Source of the DNA: Erpobdella octoculata
Lineage: Eukaryota > Annelida > Clitellata > Hirudinida > Erpobdellidae
Direction: 5' to 3'
NCBI GenBank assembly: GCA_963978895.1
Contig: OZ022241.1
Span: 23,185,573 to 23,249,572, forward strand
Length of the DNA: 64,000 bases
The notes beneath the pieces were generated by a model. The model saw only the letters and a program-made list of their open reading frames with translations. It was not told the origin of the DNA and did no database searches. Positions 34,462 through 45,123 of the stretch are shown here, one piece after another (the first letter of the stretch is position 1; each line of letters begins with the position of its first letter). The translations under genes and the position numbers were made by a program.

Positions 34462-35549
34462 TCATCTCCTCCGTCTAATTGTAATATTAATGTTATCAGT
34501 TAAGTGAGACAAGCTCAACGGACCAGATATCCCCTCTGAAACACATGCACCATCAACAGACACTCCAGAAGATCCGTCATCCACCTGAGAAATCTCTGCA
34601 CAACCCTTTATCCGGTGCATTCGGACGGAATCATGGCAACCGGATAAACAACCATCATAAAACTCAACATCTGTTCGATCAACGAGACTTTGACCAGGCA
34701 AACCCGACAAGCAACATGTATCCACATTTTTAAATCCCTGCAACAAGTCATCTGTAGATGAGGCGCCTTTTTTATCACCATCAATGTTACATATTTCAGA
34801 AGCTTGGGAGGAAGAAAAACATATTGTAGAAGGATGCATATCGTCGCACTTTAAATCAAGCATAATGCTATCTGTAATTGAGGTGCCTTTTAAATCACCA
34901 TCCTGGTTATTTCCATCAGATGCATGTAAGGGAGAAAAACAATTATCAATATTGACGTCATCAGCGGACACGACCCTGAATGAACAACATTCTTTTGTAT
35001 CTTTGTCATTTACGTGTCCGGATTTGTTTTCATCAGAGACAGCATTTTCAATCTGATGTTCTATAGCAAGTTGAGTATTTGCAGACTGCAGACTCGGTTG
35101 TGCAGCCCGCATTGGCTGGATCATAACAAATCAAAGTATTAATATCAAGTTTGATTCTATTTGATTGAACATCACCAACATCAGATATATTGAACAGAGA
35201 CAATGTGCCATCTGTAAAATCTCTTTGCATATTAATTTTAGGTTTTTCCTGTGAAATATACAAAGCTTCAGATAATTTAAGGTGAATCGGACAATGCTCT
35301 CTACGCAAAATCTCAGTGTTGCTGTCCAATATTTTTCTGTCAAGACGAATATGATGTTGTACCCTCATGTGATCTGCAATACTACCACCTTGAACATGCA
35401 TCGTCATCCTTCTAGCAAGTGTCGTTCTAGTATGACCTATATAACAATGAGGTATATCTTCATGATACGGGCAAGTAAATTTATAAACAACATTACTTTG
35501 CTTCAAACTATTATTAGAGTAGACAGGACTATTTTTGAGAACGAGATTA
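34462..35549 (-). pseudogene. PLE GIY-YIG endonuclease, linker and basic tail
   Basis: On minus from 35549: FHNLVLKNSPVYSNNSLKQ, SNVVYKFTCPYHEDIPHCYI then GHTRTTLARRMTMHVQGGS, the GIY-YIG core (VY...CYIGHT...R) of PLE endonucleases, with HCPIHLKLSEALYISQEKP. A frameshift at about 35100 joins the acidic linker (residues such as SDENKSGHVNDKDTKECC), which ends NINITIRRRR at 34462. The endonuclease nicks target DNA for PLE integration. The RT upstream is gone: the copy is 5'-truncated at about 35549, next to another PLE in opposite orientation. Confidence 0.8.
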
Positions 35550-35884
35550 TGAAATGGCCCGCTGTGCTTCAGCTCGGGACGTTACACATGGAGATGGCCA
35601 AACACTGTTTGGCGATAACGTCGTTTTTTCCCACCAGCTTCATCTCGTCTTCAGTCGATGGTGCTGCAGGCAACTTTGAAGAAAGTAATCTTCTATCGTT
35701 GTCTCATGGCTTGATCGGCGATGAAGACAATACTTTGACTTGCGGGCAACTTGACGCTTTCGTCCCAGTTGAACTTCATGACGTTCAGCCTGGATGCGAG
35801 GATGGTGCGGGGCTCAGTGGTTCGAATACTACTTTTGAGCATCTCACTTACAATGATAATATTAATAAGCGGCGACGGCGCTAA
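35549..35884 (+). CDS. PLE C-terminal linker and basic tail
   Basis: Frame: KHCLAITSFFPTSFISSSVD, GLIGDEDNTLTCGQLDAFV, TTFEHLTYNDNINKRRRR, TAA. It shares this whole segment with the minus-strand copy at 48677-49010. It is divergently arranged to the PLE at 34462-35549. Confidence 0.7.
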   Translation: MKWPAVLQLGTLHMEMAKHCLAITSFFPTSFISSSVDGAAGNFEESNLLSLSHGLIGDEDNTLTCGQLDAFVPVELHDVQPGCEDGAGLSGSNTTFEHLTYNDNINKRRRR

Positions 35885-36376
35885 TTGCCGTCCGACCGTA
35901 TACAATAGCCTTGTCTTAGATTATGTTACTGCCAATATTTTTGTGCCCGTGCTTGTCGTTTTTTGTGTTGTTCACAAGTCGTACAACGCCGCTCTGTATG
36001 GTTACGTTTTTCACCTATCGAGCGTTTAACGTGTTTTAACTTGTTTTTCCTGTGTTTTAATTACTTATTTAGTTCTAAATTATTGAAAAAATATCATCGA
36101 TTTTGTTGGGCTACTTTTCCTCGAACTCTATTTAATTTCAAAGTGAGTTTCGCTCTTTGTAACTCATTTAATGTGGTCGCTTTTTTTTTCCTTCTGTTTT
36201 TTTTAAACCTAAATTTCAATGTGTTCCATCTGTCAATAGCCGTATTAATTTATTAACTGAAAACTGATTCAGCCTAGCTCTAATTAAATGTCTCCGTCTA
36301 AGCCTAAGTATTTCTGATTTTTAACTCTTCCCTTTCAACTTTTATAATATTTAATATTTAATTTATTGTTTAACAT
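35885..36376 (+). other. PLE 3'UTR
   Basis: T-rich non-coding leader to the hammerhead. No other feature seen. Confidence 0.55.
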
Positions 36377-36424
36377 AGGGTTCTGAAGATGGCTTTTTAT
36401 AGCTGAAACTGGCCAGTTAACCCT
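36377..36424 (+). ncRNA. Hammerhead ribozyme motif (PLE)
   Basis: Helix I AGGGUU/AACCCU (6 bp), CUGAAGA+U, helix II GGCU/AGCU with loop UUUUAU, GAA, helix III ACU/AGU with loop GGCC, U17. Core intact. Confidence 0.85.
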
Positions 36425-36488
36425 GATCATTTTATCATTTAACAATTTTAACTAATAAATTCTTCAATATATGTCTCGTCGTTTCAAA

Positions 36489-36576
36489 TGGATGAAAAGG
36501 GCTTTAAAAACTTGCTAAGAAAGATGACTAATGTTAAGTGGTCAATTGTGTTTAATAGAGCCTGTTTAAAAGAAAA
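36489..36576 (+). pseudogene. PLE ORF N-terminal module
   Basis: MDEKGFKNLLRKMTNVKW, SIVFNRACLKEK, then (TA)n. Ends at the common CLKE boundary. Confidence 0.65.
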
Positions 36577-36606
36577 AATATATATATACATATATATATA
36601 TATATT
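36577..36606. repeat. (TA)n shared by two convergent PLEs
   Basis: A 30-bp TA tract with one CATA. The plus PLE (left) and the minus PLE (right) both terminate in it. Confidence 0.9.
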
Positions 36607-36747
36607 TTGAACGTATTTTGGCGTGATATTTTCCTTAAGGCACGCTCCATTGAAAATAATGGCCCATTTTGCGTTTATCAGTTTTCGCGACAAAGCCTCA
36701 ATAAATCGTAACTTAGAAGACGAAAGACGATTTTTGATGTCAGTCAT
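36607..36747 (-). pseudogene. PLE ORF N-terminal module
   Basis: On minus: [48 protein letters not shown], then TA. One of the most complete N-terminal modules. Confidence 0.75.
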
Positions 36748-36766
36748 TTTATTATTAACTGGACAT

Positions 36767-36811
36767 GGACTGACTGCAGTTTCGGAAAACTTTTTTCCAT
36801 CCTCAGAGCCC
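36767..36811 (-). ncRNA. Hammerhead ribozyme motif (PLE)
   Basis: On minus: helix I GGGCU/AGUCC (one G-U), CUGAGGA+U, helix II GGAAAA/UUUUCC (6 bp, loop AAG), GAA, helix III ACUGCAGU, C17. Core intact. Confidence 0.85.
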
Positions 36812-37103
36812 GAAAATAAAGTAACTGTTTAACAAAATAAAATGAACGTACCACGTACTATAAATGCAAAAAACAGAACATAAATCAAAACGTCGAAGGG
36901 CACAACTGAAATGTAAACAACATAGGTAACATGAATGGAAGCAGGTGTAGTTTGTAAGTATGTTGCTATGATAGGGCGAAAGTTGTTATTAAAAGGTGAA
37001 ATGAGAAATTATTGAAAATATTTAGTAATATATGGTAGAATGAGGTTTGTAACTATAAATGAAATATAACTATTGTTACACGGTATAGGAAAGGAATGAA
37101 GAA

Positions 37104-38115
37104 TCAATCTCTATCGGTATCTTTTTTATCTCGTTTTCGACGAGAAGTAATATTAGGATTATTAATGATATCAGGAAAGATGTGTTTATTAGGCAAACTT
37201 GCGTTATTAAGGGCTGGTGAGGAATCGCTGGACGGTTGAGTGGTGACGTATTGTTGCGGTTGAGTGTCGCTGTGATGGGCAATTAAATCGGAGTCGTTAA
37301 CGGTTTTGGAGGGGGAGCGATCGTGTTGAAGGTTATCTTTAGAGCAATCTTTGGTTGAAGAAAGGTCGACAATAGATTGGCATGGATTATCAGGCGCCAG
37401 GGTATTATGACAAATCATAGTATTTTCAGAAGAGCTGTTGCAGGCGGCGATCTGTTGATCTGAAGGGTTGTTTTGCAGACTGATGGCGTGTTGTCCTAGT
37501 GGACGGTGAGTGTCGACGGAGTCAACGCCTGTTTCGTGTTTATTGGTCTCGGTTTGGTTTTTGGGGGCTAGTACTTGTTCGTTAGTGAAACTCGGTTTAG
37601 GCTCTCCTAGTCTGTAGCCATGTAGTAAAGGAACCGTAGTTTGCGCTGTACTAGAAGTCGGACGACCGAGGAGTGTGCTCGGTCCTTGTGGAAAATGCTG
37701 GCGTCCATTATTGTGATCGAACAGTTGCAAGGTCTGATCGAAATGGTCGTCTTGAATATTCATACTGGGTTGATTTCGTAATATATATAGTGCTTCAAGG
37801 ATCTTTAGCCGAGTCGGATCATCTGAGGAAATGAGCACGCGAGGGTTGGGGTCGGTGATGGTCCTCGTGAGCGCGACTCCATGATTGGTAAGGAAATGAG
37901 TCTGAATGTTGCCGCCCTGTATGTGCATGGTTAGCCGCCTAGATAAGGTCGTTCTGTTGTGACCAATGTATGTTGCGACCTCTTCGTGTTCGAAAGGGCA
38001 GCGAAACTCATACACAACGTTAGTTTTTTTAAGAAGGGTCGGACGGATAAGGTTATTTGGAGCGACGATGTTATGAGTTTTGCGAGTTTTGTAGTAAATC
38101 AGGAACTGGATTTTA
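37104..38115 (-). CDS. PLE GIY-YIG endonuclease, linker and basic tail (intact frame)
   Basis: Continuous frame on minus from about 38115: KIQFLIYYKTRKTHNIVAPN (end of the PLE RT/connector), TNVVYEFRCPFEHEEVATYI, GHNRTTLSRRLTMHIQGGN (GIY-YIG core), DDPTRLKILEALYILRNQPS, NIQDDHFDQTLQLFDHNN, then a Ser/Asn/Gln-rich linker of about 190 residues, and IINNPNITSRRKRDKKDTD. It stops at 37104. The apparent start at 38195 lies in the neighbouring plus-strand PLE and is not genuine. Function: target nicking for PLE integration. Best-preserved endonuclease here; the RT is truncated away. Bases 36812-37103 are its 3'UTR. Confidence 0.8.
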
Positions 38116-38489
38116 CTGGTTGGGTCATTATGAATGTATTCATTTGAAAAAGCTAACACGAAAAGAACTTGAAGAAGGTGTTTTGATTTTAACAAGTGAA
38201 TCCGACTCTTTCCGGCTGAAAATTAAAGAGCCTCTCTATATCTTAGTAATGAGACCCGCAATTGATAAACAATTTGATAAATTTCCACAGATTCTCCACT
38301 TATTCGGTGTCAAAGAAAGCAATATGCATCGGTTCTAACGACGAGGATAACATAAATGATGATACTTCTGACTCGTCCTCTGACACAAATACTTTGGCTG
38401 TTGAGGCTGCTCCTGACGAATCTCATTGTAATGTATCTGAGGAAATTCTTGTCTCTTCTAATATAACACAGCGAAAACGCAAAAATTGA
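38115..38489 (+). pseudogene. PLE endonuclease end, linker and basic tail
   Basis: Plus: [52 protein letters not shown], then a frameshift near 38310 into SNDEDNINDDTSDSSSDTNT and SEEILVSSNITQRKRKN, TGA at 38489. It aligns with the second half of the GIY-YIG region at 37104-38115 but belongs to another subfamily (same as 42836-43190). Confidence 0.7.
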
Positions 38490-38622
38490 TTTCCAATAGT
38501 ATAAATTTTATTTTATTTTGATTTGATAGGTAGAGTGTTTTTTCGTTTTTTCTTTTGTTAGTGTGCTAATTCTTTGACAATTTCGGTTCTTTCTGTTTGT
38601 TTACTTTTCTCGTTTTACTTTT

Positions 38623-38664
38623 GACCCTGAGGATGGCTGACATAGCTGAAACGGTCCGTCGGTC
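38623..38664 (+). ncRNA. Hammerhead ribozyme motif (PLE, NCSLEQ subfamily)
   Basis: Helix I GACC/GGUC, CUGAGGA+U, helix II GGCU/AGCU with loop GACAU, GAA, helix III ACG/CGU with loop GUC, C17. Core intact; 133-bp 3'UTR before it. Confidence 0.85.
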
Positions 38665-38679
38665 TGACAATAAAATTTA

Positions 38680-38801
38680 ATGGAAAAGTTTTTGGCTAAT
38701 TGTAGTCTCGAACAGAGAGTTTTGTGCCGAAAGGTCGAGAATTTGGCTCGAAAAGTTGTTTCTGCCAAATGGCGAGTTGTGTTTCTTAGAGCGTGTCTCA
38801 A

Positions 38802-38804
<3 letters not shown>
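38680..38804 (+). pseudogene. PLE ORF N-terminal module (NCSLEQ subfamily)
   Basis: [42 protein letters not shown] then TA repeat. It starts 16 bp after the hammerhead, so self-cleavage would leave a short leader before this ATG. Confidence 0.75.

Positions 38805-38866
<62 letters not shown>
38804..38866. repeat. (TA)n microsatellite
   Basis: TA tract after the PLE end. Sequence 38867-38943 is AT-rich without recognised content. Confidence 0.95.
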
Positions 38867-38870
<4 letters not shown>

Positions 38871-38943
38871 AATTAACATAATAAGAGATAATAAAATAAG
38901 CTATTTACACAAATATACGTAATATGAGCCATCTTCATCTTAC

Positions 38944-39054
38944 AGGACGGACAGACGAACGAATGGACGAACGGACGGACGGACGAACGGACGGACGGAC
39001 GGACGGACGGACGGACGGACGGACGGACGGACGGACGGACGGACGGACGGACGG

Positions 39055-39090
<36 letters not shown>

Positions 39091-39112
39091 ATGGATGGAT
39101 GGATGGATGAAT
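38944..39112. repeat. (GGAC)n / (GGAT)n compound tetranucleotide
   Basis: GGAC units (with some GAAC) from 38944 to about 39053, then GGAT units to 39112. The sharp switch in the fourth base resembles the block structure of the hexanucleotide satellite at 3692. Confidence 0.95.
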
Positions 39113-39372
39113 AAAACAATAAAAACAATAATACTGACCGTCAAGTCGAATGAGTAGAATGACAATAACAAAAATCTTCAACATTTTCTGAATTATCGGC
39201 GAATAATCAGCTTTAAAAATCATTTTTGTAGGACTCAGAAGAGGCAATAAACGTTTGTCACTTTACGTCATATTCCTCTTTTTGTGGAAAATGAATTTGT
39301 AGCGGAGATTTTCCTGTGTTGTTATTCTCGTCAGTTAGCTCTCTGCAAAAAATTGTATAAAAGTATATATTA

Positions 39373-39388
39373 TATATATGAATATATA

Positions 39389-39445
<57 letters not shown>
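39373..39445. repeat. (TA)n microsatellite
   Basis: TA tract with ATATGAA interruptions, left boundary of a minus PLE. Confidence 0.9.
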
Positions 39446-39451
<6 letters not shown>

Positions 39452-39616
39452 TGTAAGATGGCATAAGATTTTCTTTAAGACAAGCTCGATTAAAAATAAG
39501 TCTCCATTTAGCCGCTATGAGTTTTATAGATACTTTCTCAATATTTCGGAACAACGTTTTTTGTTTACTGCAACACGTATTAAGAAAAGTATTAACATTT
39601 AAAACTGTCTTTATTT
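39446..39616 (-). pseudogene. PLE ORF N-terminal module
   Basis: On minus: TVLNVNTFLNTCCSKQKTLF, RNIEKVSIKLIAAKWRLIF, NRACLKENLMPSYIIN, then TA. A further subfamily with the complete P-S-Y end. Confidence 0.7.
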
Positions 39617-39659
39617 CAGACTTACGGGCCGTTTCGGCTTTCGCCATCTTCAGAGTCTG
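39617..39659 (-). ncRNA. Hammerhead ribozyme motif (PLE)
   Basis: On minus: helix I CAGACU/AGUCUG (6 bp), CUGAAGA+U, helix II GGC/GCC with GAAA tetraloop, GAA, helix III ACG/CGU with loop GCC, A17. Core intact. The 3'UTR is only ~37 bp before TA repeat at 39697. Confidence 0.85.
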
Positions 39660-39694
39660 TAAATACGATCGCGTAAAGGAGGCAAAAGATAAGA

Positions 39695-39696
<2 letters not shown>

Positions 39697-39780
<84 letters not shown>

Positions 39781-39784
39781 TTAT
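39697..39784. repeat. (TA)n microsatellite
   Basis: TA tract with a TTTATT interruption at its right end; it separates two minus-strand PLEs. Confidence 0.95.
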
Positions 39785-39895
39785 ATATATTGCGAATAAA
39801 CTGTGGAATCAATTTATCTTTGAGACATGCTCTAAGAAATACAACTCGCCATTTGGCAGAAACAATTTTTCGAGCCAAGTTCTTGACTTTTCGAT

Positions 39896-40530
39896 AGATA
39901 GATAACTTTTATTTGTGTTGCAGACAAAAAACTGGATTGGAACAATGGGAAATCACATAATATGAATTATAGTATATGAAATGTTAGTGTGAAATAAAGA
40001 TGAATACAAGATAAAGATAAAAACAGTTAGAATAAAATATAATCAAATCAGATCAAGTATTATTTTACAATGAACTGGATCATTGTAAGTTCATTGATCA
40101 ACAGTGGAGAATCACACAATAAGAGTTATAGTAGATTATAGAATGAGATGTTAAAATGAAATGAACTGTTACAATAAGCAATTTTAATTATTAACATGAC
40201 AGTTCAATGCTCTATTATATTATTGACTGAATTTATAATGAGATCACCAGTTATTTTGTATATAATGTATATATATATATATATAAACATATAAGATCGA
40301 AGATAGGAAGAAGGTGATATTGAATTATTGAAAATTCTTAAGAGAATATGGCAAGAACGATGTTTGAAATCTTTTAGTTTTACAGAAAGGCATCGGATCT
40401 TCTGAAGCATTTCGCAGCTTCGATAGAGATTCTGGATCTCGCCGAGCCGGCATGAGGTAGTGAAGGCAGCTGGATGGTTGACGAACAGATTGTAGATGGT
40501 GGAATCGAACACCAGACGCTTCCTTTTCCT
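39896..40530 (-). mobile_element. 5'-truncated non-LTR fragment inserted in PLE
   Basis: On minus it ends ...AAATAAAAGTTATC(TATC)n, a microsatellite-type LINE tail, and is flanked by CTTTTCG duplications. A 102-codon frame (40204-40512, minus) is not recognised; it may be a LINE C-terminus. Confidence 0.5.
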
Positions 40531-40599
40531 TTTCGGTATAAAACTCGCTGTTCGAGACTACAATTAGTCAAAAACTTTTTCGTTAAACTTTTATTGTCA

Positions 40600-40627
40600 G
40601 ACCGACGGACCGTTTCAGCTATGTCAG
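40600..40627 (-). ncRNA. Hammerhead remnant with core deletion
   Basis: Helix I 3' strand, C17, helix III, GAA and helix II 3' strand are present, then the sequence jumps to the 3'UTR, losing the CUGANGA box and the helix I 5' strand. It cannot cleave. Confidence 0.75.
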
Positions 40628-40789
40628 TAAAACAAGAAAAGTAAACAAACAGAAAGAACCGAAATTGTCAAAGAATTAGAACACCAACAAAATAGTAAAC
40701 ACTCCACCTGTCAAATAAAAAGAATACGAGGTTCAACAAAATGAACATGAGTAAAACAAATATCCATAGTGTTTACTGTTTACGACTGG

Positions 40790-42800
40790 AATGAAAAACT
40801 AATGAAATCACTGAGACTATAACATTTAGTTTGATGCCGACTGTAGTCGGTCCAAAGACTAAATCGTCGACTCAAACGGCGTTATTTGTGCACCAAACTG
40901 TCGTCGGATAAAATAGCTTGGCACACCCAGTCCATACTCAAACGTCGACTGTTCCAGAAAAAGTGCTCAAGCTACTTTCGACATAAAATTGAAGAAGTGA
41001 CTGGCGATGGCCGGGCGACTTGGAGATCTTTAAACTCTCTTCTTAATCCAGTCACTGACATTTCCGCTAGTGGTCTTGTTCCTGCTTGACTACATCACGC
41101 TGAGGATTGAGGACATTCGTCGAACCACAAAACCGCTTTTCAGTTCTTGCCCGGCCGATGTTCCGGTTCTGGCTGCTTTCGACGATATCACTTCCGAGGA
41201 GTTCAAGTGCCTACTCAATCGCCTTGGGACTAGACTGTGTGAGCTTGACACTGCACCTGTCTGGCTCATAAAAAAACTCAAAAGCGTGTTTGCTCCTATT
41301 ATTTCCCACCTCGTAAACACTTCATTTCAAGATGCATAACTACCAGCCAGTCACAAAAGGGCTATCGTCCGACCTCCACTCAAGAAAACGGGGATGGATC
41401 CCGTTGATCCCAAAAGCTACCGCCCCATATCAAACCTATCGTTCATCTCAAAATTTATTGAACGTGTCGTCCACCGTCAGCTTTCTTCACATATCGAATC
41501 GATGAATCTGCTTCCGCAGGTTCAGTCTGGTTTTCGCAAGTACCACAGTACAGAGACAGCAGTCGGGAAAGTTTACAACGACATTATTCTTTCACTTGAC
41601 AGGGGCCAACCGACTGCGCTCGTGCTCCTTGACTTCAGTGCGGCTTTCGACTGTGTCGATCATGTTCTCCTTACTGATCTCCTTCACACTAGCTTTGGCG
41701 TGACTTCAACCGCACTTGACTGGATTGGGTCTTTTCTATCAAATCGAACACATCTTGTCCGATTGGGCCGGGCAACGTCGAGAGTATCGGCCGTTGACTG
41801 TGGTGTGCCTCAGGGTTCAATCTTAGGTCCACTTCTCTTCATCCTTTACACAAGCCATATTACTCGGATTGCTTCTTCTCACGACGTGCAGACTCATCTT
41901 TACAGCTGTACATTCATTTTAACGTAACCGACCTGCAGTCCGTTAGAGAGCGTCTTGTTGCCTGTGTCAGCGAGATTCGCGTTTGGTCCTCGTCTATGAG
42001 ATTGAGCCTAAACCCCTCTAAAACAGAACTTATCTGGTTCCATCGAGGGAACACCTCAACGCGACACCTGGATGACTGTAGTCTTCAAATCATTACTGAC
42101 TGCGTCATCACCCCCGTGAAGTCTATTAGAAATCTTGGGGTGATACTGGATAGCTCCTTGCTAATGAATCTACATATATCGGCCGTGGCACGATCTTGTT
42201 TTTTCCACCTACGCCGCATCCGACAGATCAAGGATGCCCTAAACAAACACTGCGTGCGGATTTTGGTCCAGGCTCTTGTTGTTTCTAGATTAGATTATTG
42301 TAACGTGGTCCTTGCAGGCCTGCCGATGACTGCCCTTCGCCCGCTCACTGCGGCTCTTCATGCTGCTGCACGTCTTGTCGGTGGCATCTCTCGACGGGAC
42401 CACATCACGCCTCTTCTCCGCCAACTACACTGGCTCCCCCTACCGGAAAGAGTGACCTTAAAACTCTGCTTACTGGTTTACAATATCTTAACAAATCGTG
42501 CCCCTGCCTACATGACACGGATGATAAGCCTGTGCTCCTCTCATTCTGGTCGTCAACATCTACGTTTGTCCTCCCATGGTGACGCTGTCATCCCAAGAAC
42601 TCGTCGAAGTTTCGGTAAACGAGCATTCGCCGTTTCCGGGCCTGGTGCATGGAACCAACTACCTAAATCTATCCGAAGTGCTGTTCTAAATGAGGACTTC
42701 AGAGCATTGTTAAAAAAACACTTTTTTAATTTGACATATTGTTAATGGCATTCTTAGTGCAAGACTCTTGTTTTGTTTTAGATAATTAAAAAAAAAAATA
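40790..42800 (+). mobile_element. L2/CR1-like LINE, 5'-truncated (plus)
   Basis: ORF2 from the end of the endonuclease linker to the C-terminus (40886-42745) and a short 3'UTR with A-rich (AAAT)n tail. Inserted between PLE sequences. Confidence 0.75.
40886..42745 (+). pseudogene. LINE ORF2 reverse transcriptase, broken
   Basis: LKRRLFQKKCSSYFRHKIE; LCELDTAPVWLIKKLKSVF; TAA at 41337-41339; SYRPISNLSFISKFIERVV; QSGFRKYHSTETAVGKVYND; LLDFSAAFDCVDHVLLTD; DCGVPQGSILGPLLFILYTS. A frameshift at about 41905 replaces the YADD catalytic box (reads HLYSCTF). The frame recovers at 41996: RLSLNPSKTELIWFHRG, IRNLGVILDSSLLMNLHI, VVSRLDYCNVVLAGLP, GKRAFAVSGPGAWNQLPKSI. L2/CR1-type C-terminus complete. Not functional. 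Confidence 0.8.
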
Positions 42801-42835
42801 AATAAATAAATAAAAATTTATACTATTGGAATACA

Positions 42836-43190
42836 CCGTCAATTTTTGCGCTTTTGCTGTGTTATATTATTAGATACATTACAATGAGATTCGTCAGGAG
42901 CAGCCAAAATATTTGTGTCAGAGGACGAGTCAGAAGTATCATCATTTATGTTATCCTCGTCGTTAGAAGGGTCGTTACAGGGTAACCGATGCATATTACT
43001 TTCCTTGACACCAAACAAGTAGAGAATCTGTGGAAATTTATCAAATTGTTTATCTCATTGATAAGATATAGAAAGCCTCTTCAATTTTCAGCCGGAAAGA
43101 GTCGGTTTCACTTGTTAAAATCAAAACAACTTCTTCAAGTTCTTTGCGTGTTAGGTTTTTTAAATGAATACATTCATAATGATTAAGAAT
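42836..43190 (-). pseudogene. PLE endonuclease end, linker and basic tail
   Basis: On minus: same subfamily as 38115-38489 ([23 protein letters not shown], acidic DEDNINDDTSDSSSDTN, SNNITQQKRKN, stop). Broken by frameshifts. No hammerhead follows, because the LINE 3' end abuts the stop region. Confidence 0.65.
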
Positions 43191-43208
43191 ACTCCCGAAC
43201 TGGAGATG

Positions 43209-43226
43209 CATATATATATATATATG

Positions 43227-43324
<98 letters not shown>

Positions 43325-43354
43325 ATATATAGATATAGATATATATATATATAT
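43209..43354. repeat. (TA)n microsatellite
   Basis: TA tract with CATG/GTATG and AGATATAG interruptions. Left boundary of the next LINE, which also ends in TA repeat. Confidence 0.95.
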
Positions 43355-43613
43355 GTTATTTATGTATCATGTAGCGCTTCGGCGTGTTTGCGTCGATCGT
43401 GTTTACTCAGTTCGTTTTACTCTTTTAACTTGATAAAACTACCTAACCTTACGTTTTTTTAAATTAAACTAAACTTTGAATTCATATACTACAACTATGA
43501 GCAAGAAATTGCGATCTTAGAACCACAATTTCGGTTTCTCGTGAGTTTTCATCGTTTCACTGTGGAGATAAACAGACTGATCGCTAAAAGCCAGAGCCGG
43601 TTATCATCTTAAA

Positions 43614-45123
43614 ATGCCTTCTATTATAAATAACTCTGCCATTGATCTTCTTAGACTGCAGCCCACAGCTCTGAAAATTGAAAGAAACGTGCGAAAATCA
43701 CTCTTTCAACATCAACTCTGGACTCCTCCCCGATTTCGCCATCTAGCTCGCACGACAACACGCCAGGTTCTCAATCGCCATCTTGCTGAGGAAAAACCTT
43801 GCCTAAAAAGTATGAAAGCCGCTTGCCTCAACGTTCCCTCAGCTGGAAATAAAGCTGCAGCCATACAGGAGATCTGTGCAAGTCATCACCTTGATGTTCT
43901 TGCCTTGACTGAAACGTGGCACCAATGTGCGGATGACCTCATACTCCAACGGGCCATTCCCTCTGGCTATCAGTGCTATGAATCACATCGTCAACCAAAA
44001 ATCAATTGTCTAAATGGTAATTTTGGAGGTGGAGTTTGCATCATCTATCGTTCCATCCTTGAAGCTTCAAAAGTCAATTTCGATCTCTCACCTACCACTT
44101 TTGAATATGTTGCTTTTTTCATCAGCAGGAAAACGACTCATCTTCGTTATTTTATACCGTCCCGGAAGTCAACCTGTCTGCTGTTAATTTTTTGACGAGT
44201 TGTCTTCGATTTTTGAGGGCCTCATGACCTATGCCTGCGACATTTTACTAACTGGTGACTTCAGCATCCATGTTGATGACCACAATAACCCACACACTAC
44301 AAAGCTTCTCCATATCTTGCACTCTTTTGGCTTGGCTCAGTCTGTTACTAAACCAACACACACTGGGGGACACACACTAGACCTCGTCATCACTCGTTCT
44401 GAACGCCCCCTACCTAAAATTACTATCGATTTTCTTGGTCTCTCTGATCATTCTCTCATTCGGGTCACAATCCCTTTCACCCACAGTCCTGTGAAATACA
44501 TCTACAACAAGTCACGTAGATGGAAGAACTTTGACATTGAACACTTTCGTACTAGTTTACTTGCTTGTCAGCTCTGTGGTTCTCTCGTGGACCTCCAGAG
44601 TCTGTCAGTTGATGAGCTTTTCAATATCTACTTTGAAACAGTCTCCAACATCCTAAACAACATGGCTCCAATAAGCAATACCCGTCGCCGTCTCAGGCCC
44701 ACGACGCCGTGGTTTGATTCTGATTGTGGGGATGCACGTCGACTAACCCGTCAAACAGAGAGACTTTACAGACGTTTCCCTACAATGACAAACAACCATA
44801 ATCTAAAAACCCTGACACGCAATCTCCATGGGCTATATATTGAAAAGGAAAAACAATATTGGCATGGAAAAATTTCAGATGCTGAGGACGACCCAAAAAG
44901 ACTTTGGAGGACGTTGGGGGAGATGCTTTGTCGTGACCAGCAATTTTCGCGATCGTCTCCTGACGGCCCAACTGCAGACTGTTTGATATGGCTTTCAATG
45001 ACAAAGTTGAATCTGTCCGAGCATCCACATCATCGGCACCATCTCTTGTTTTCTCCCAAGAAGAATGCTCTGCAACATTACTCGGTTTCAGTTTCATCAC
45101 TCGAGAACATGTCTACAAATTGA
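43614..45123 (+). pseudogene. L2-like ORF2 endonuclease domain
   Basis: CLNVPSAGNKAAAIQEICAS (first EN motif, Asn kept), LDVLALTETWHQCADD (Glu), FGGGVCIIYRS, then frame change at about 44195, DILLTGDFSIHVDDHNN (D-x-S, usual D-x-N), HTGGHTLDLVITRSE, FLGLSDHSLIRVTI (SDH). The linker RRLRPTTPWFDSDCGDARRL follows. Frame changes near 44195 and 44990 are the only breaks. Confidence 0.8.

Larger units (their letters stand above)
39785..40765 (-). mobile_element. PLE end (NCSLEQ) split by a LINE fragment, hammerhead deleted
   Basis: The N-terminal module (RNNCSLEQRVLYRK ... ACLKDKLIPQFI on minus) is cut between 39895 and 40531 by a 635-bp insertion. The two PLE halves rejoin as ...TTTTCG|GTATAAAAC. 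CTTTTCG is present on both sides (target duplication). Upstream the hammerhead at 40600-40627 has helix I, helix III and part of helix II, but 19 bp holding CUGANGA are missing relative to 26563-26604. Confidence 0.7.

Noticed and set aside
37104..38195. ORF start at 38195
   Set aside because: The first ~25 codons are antisense to the adjacent plus-strand PLE; coding homology begins at about 38115.
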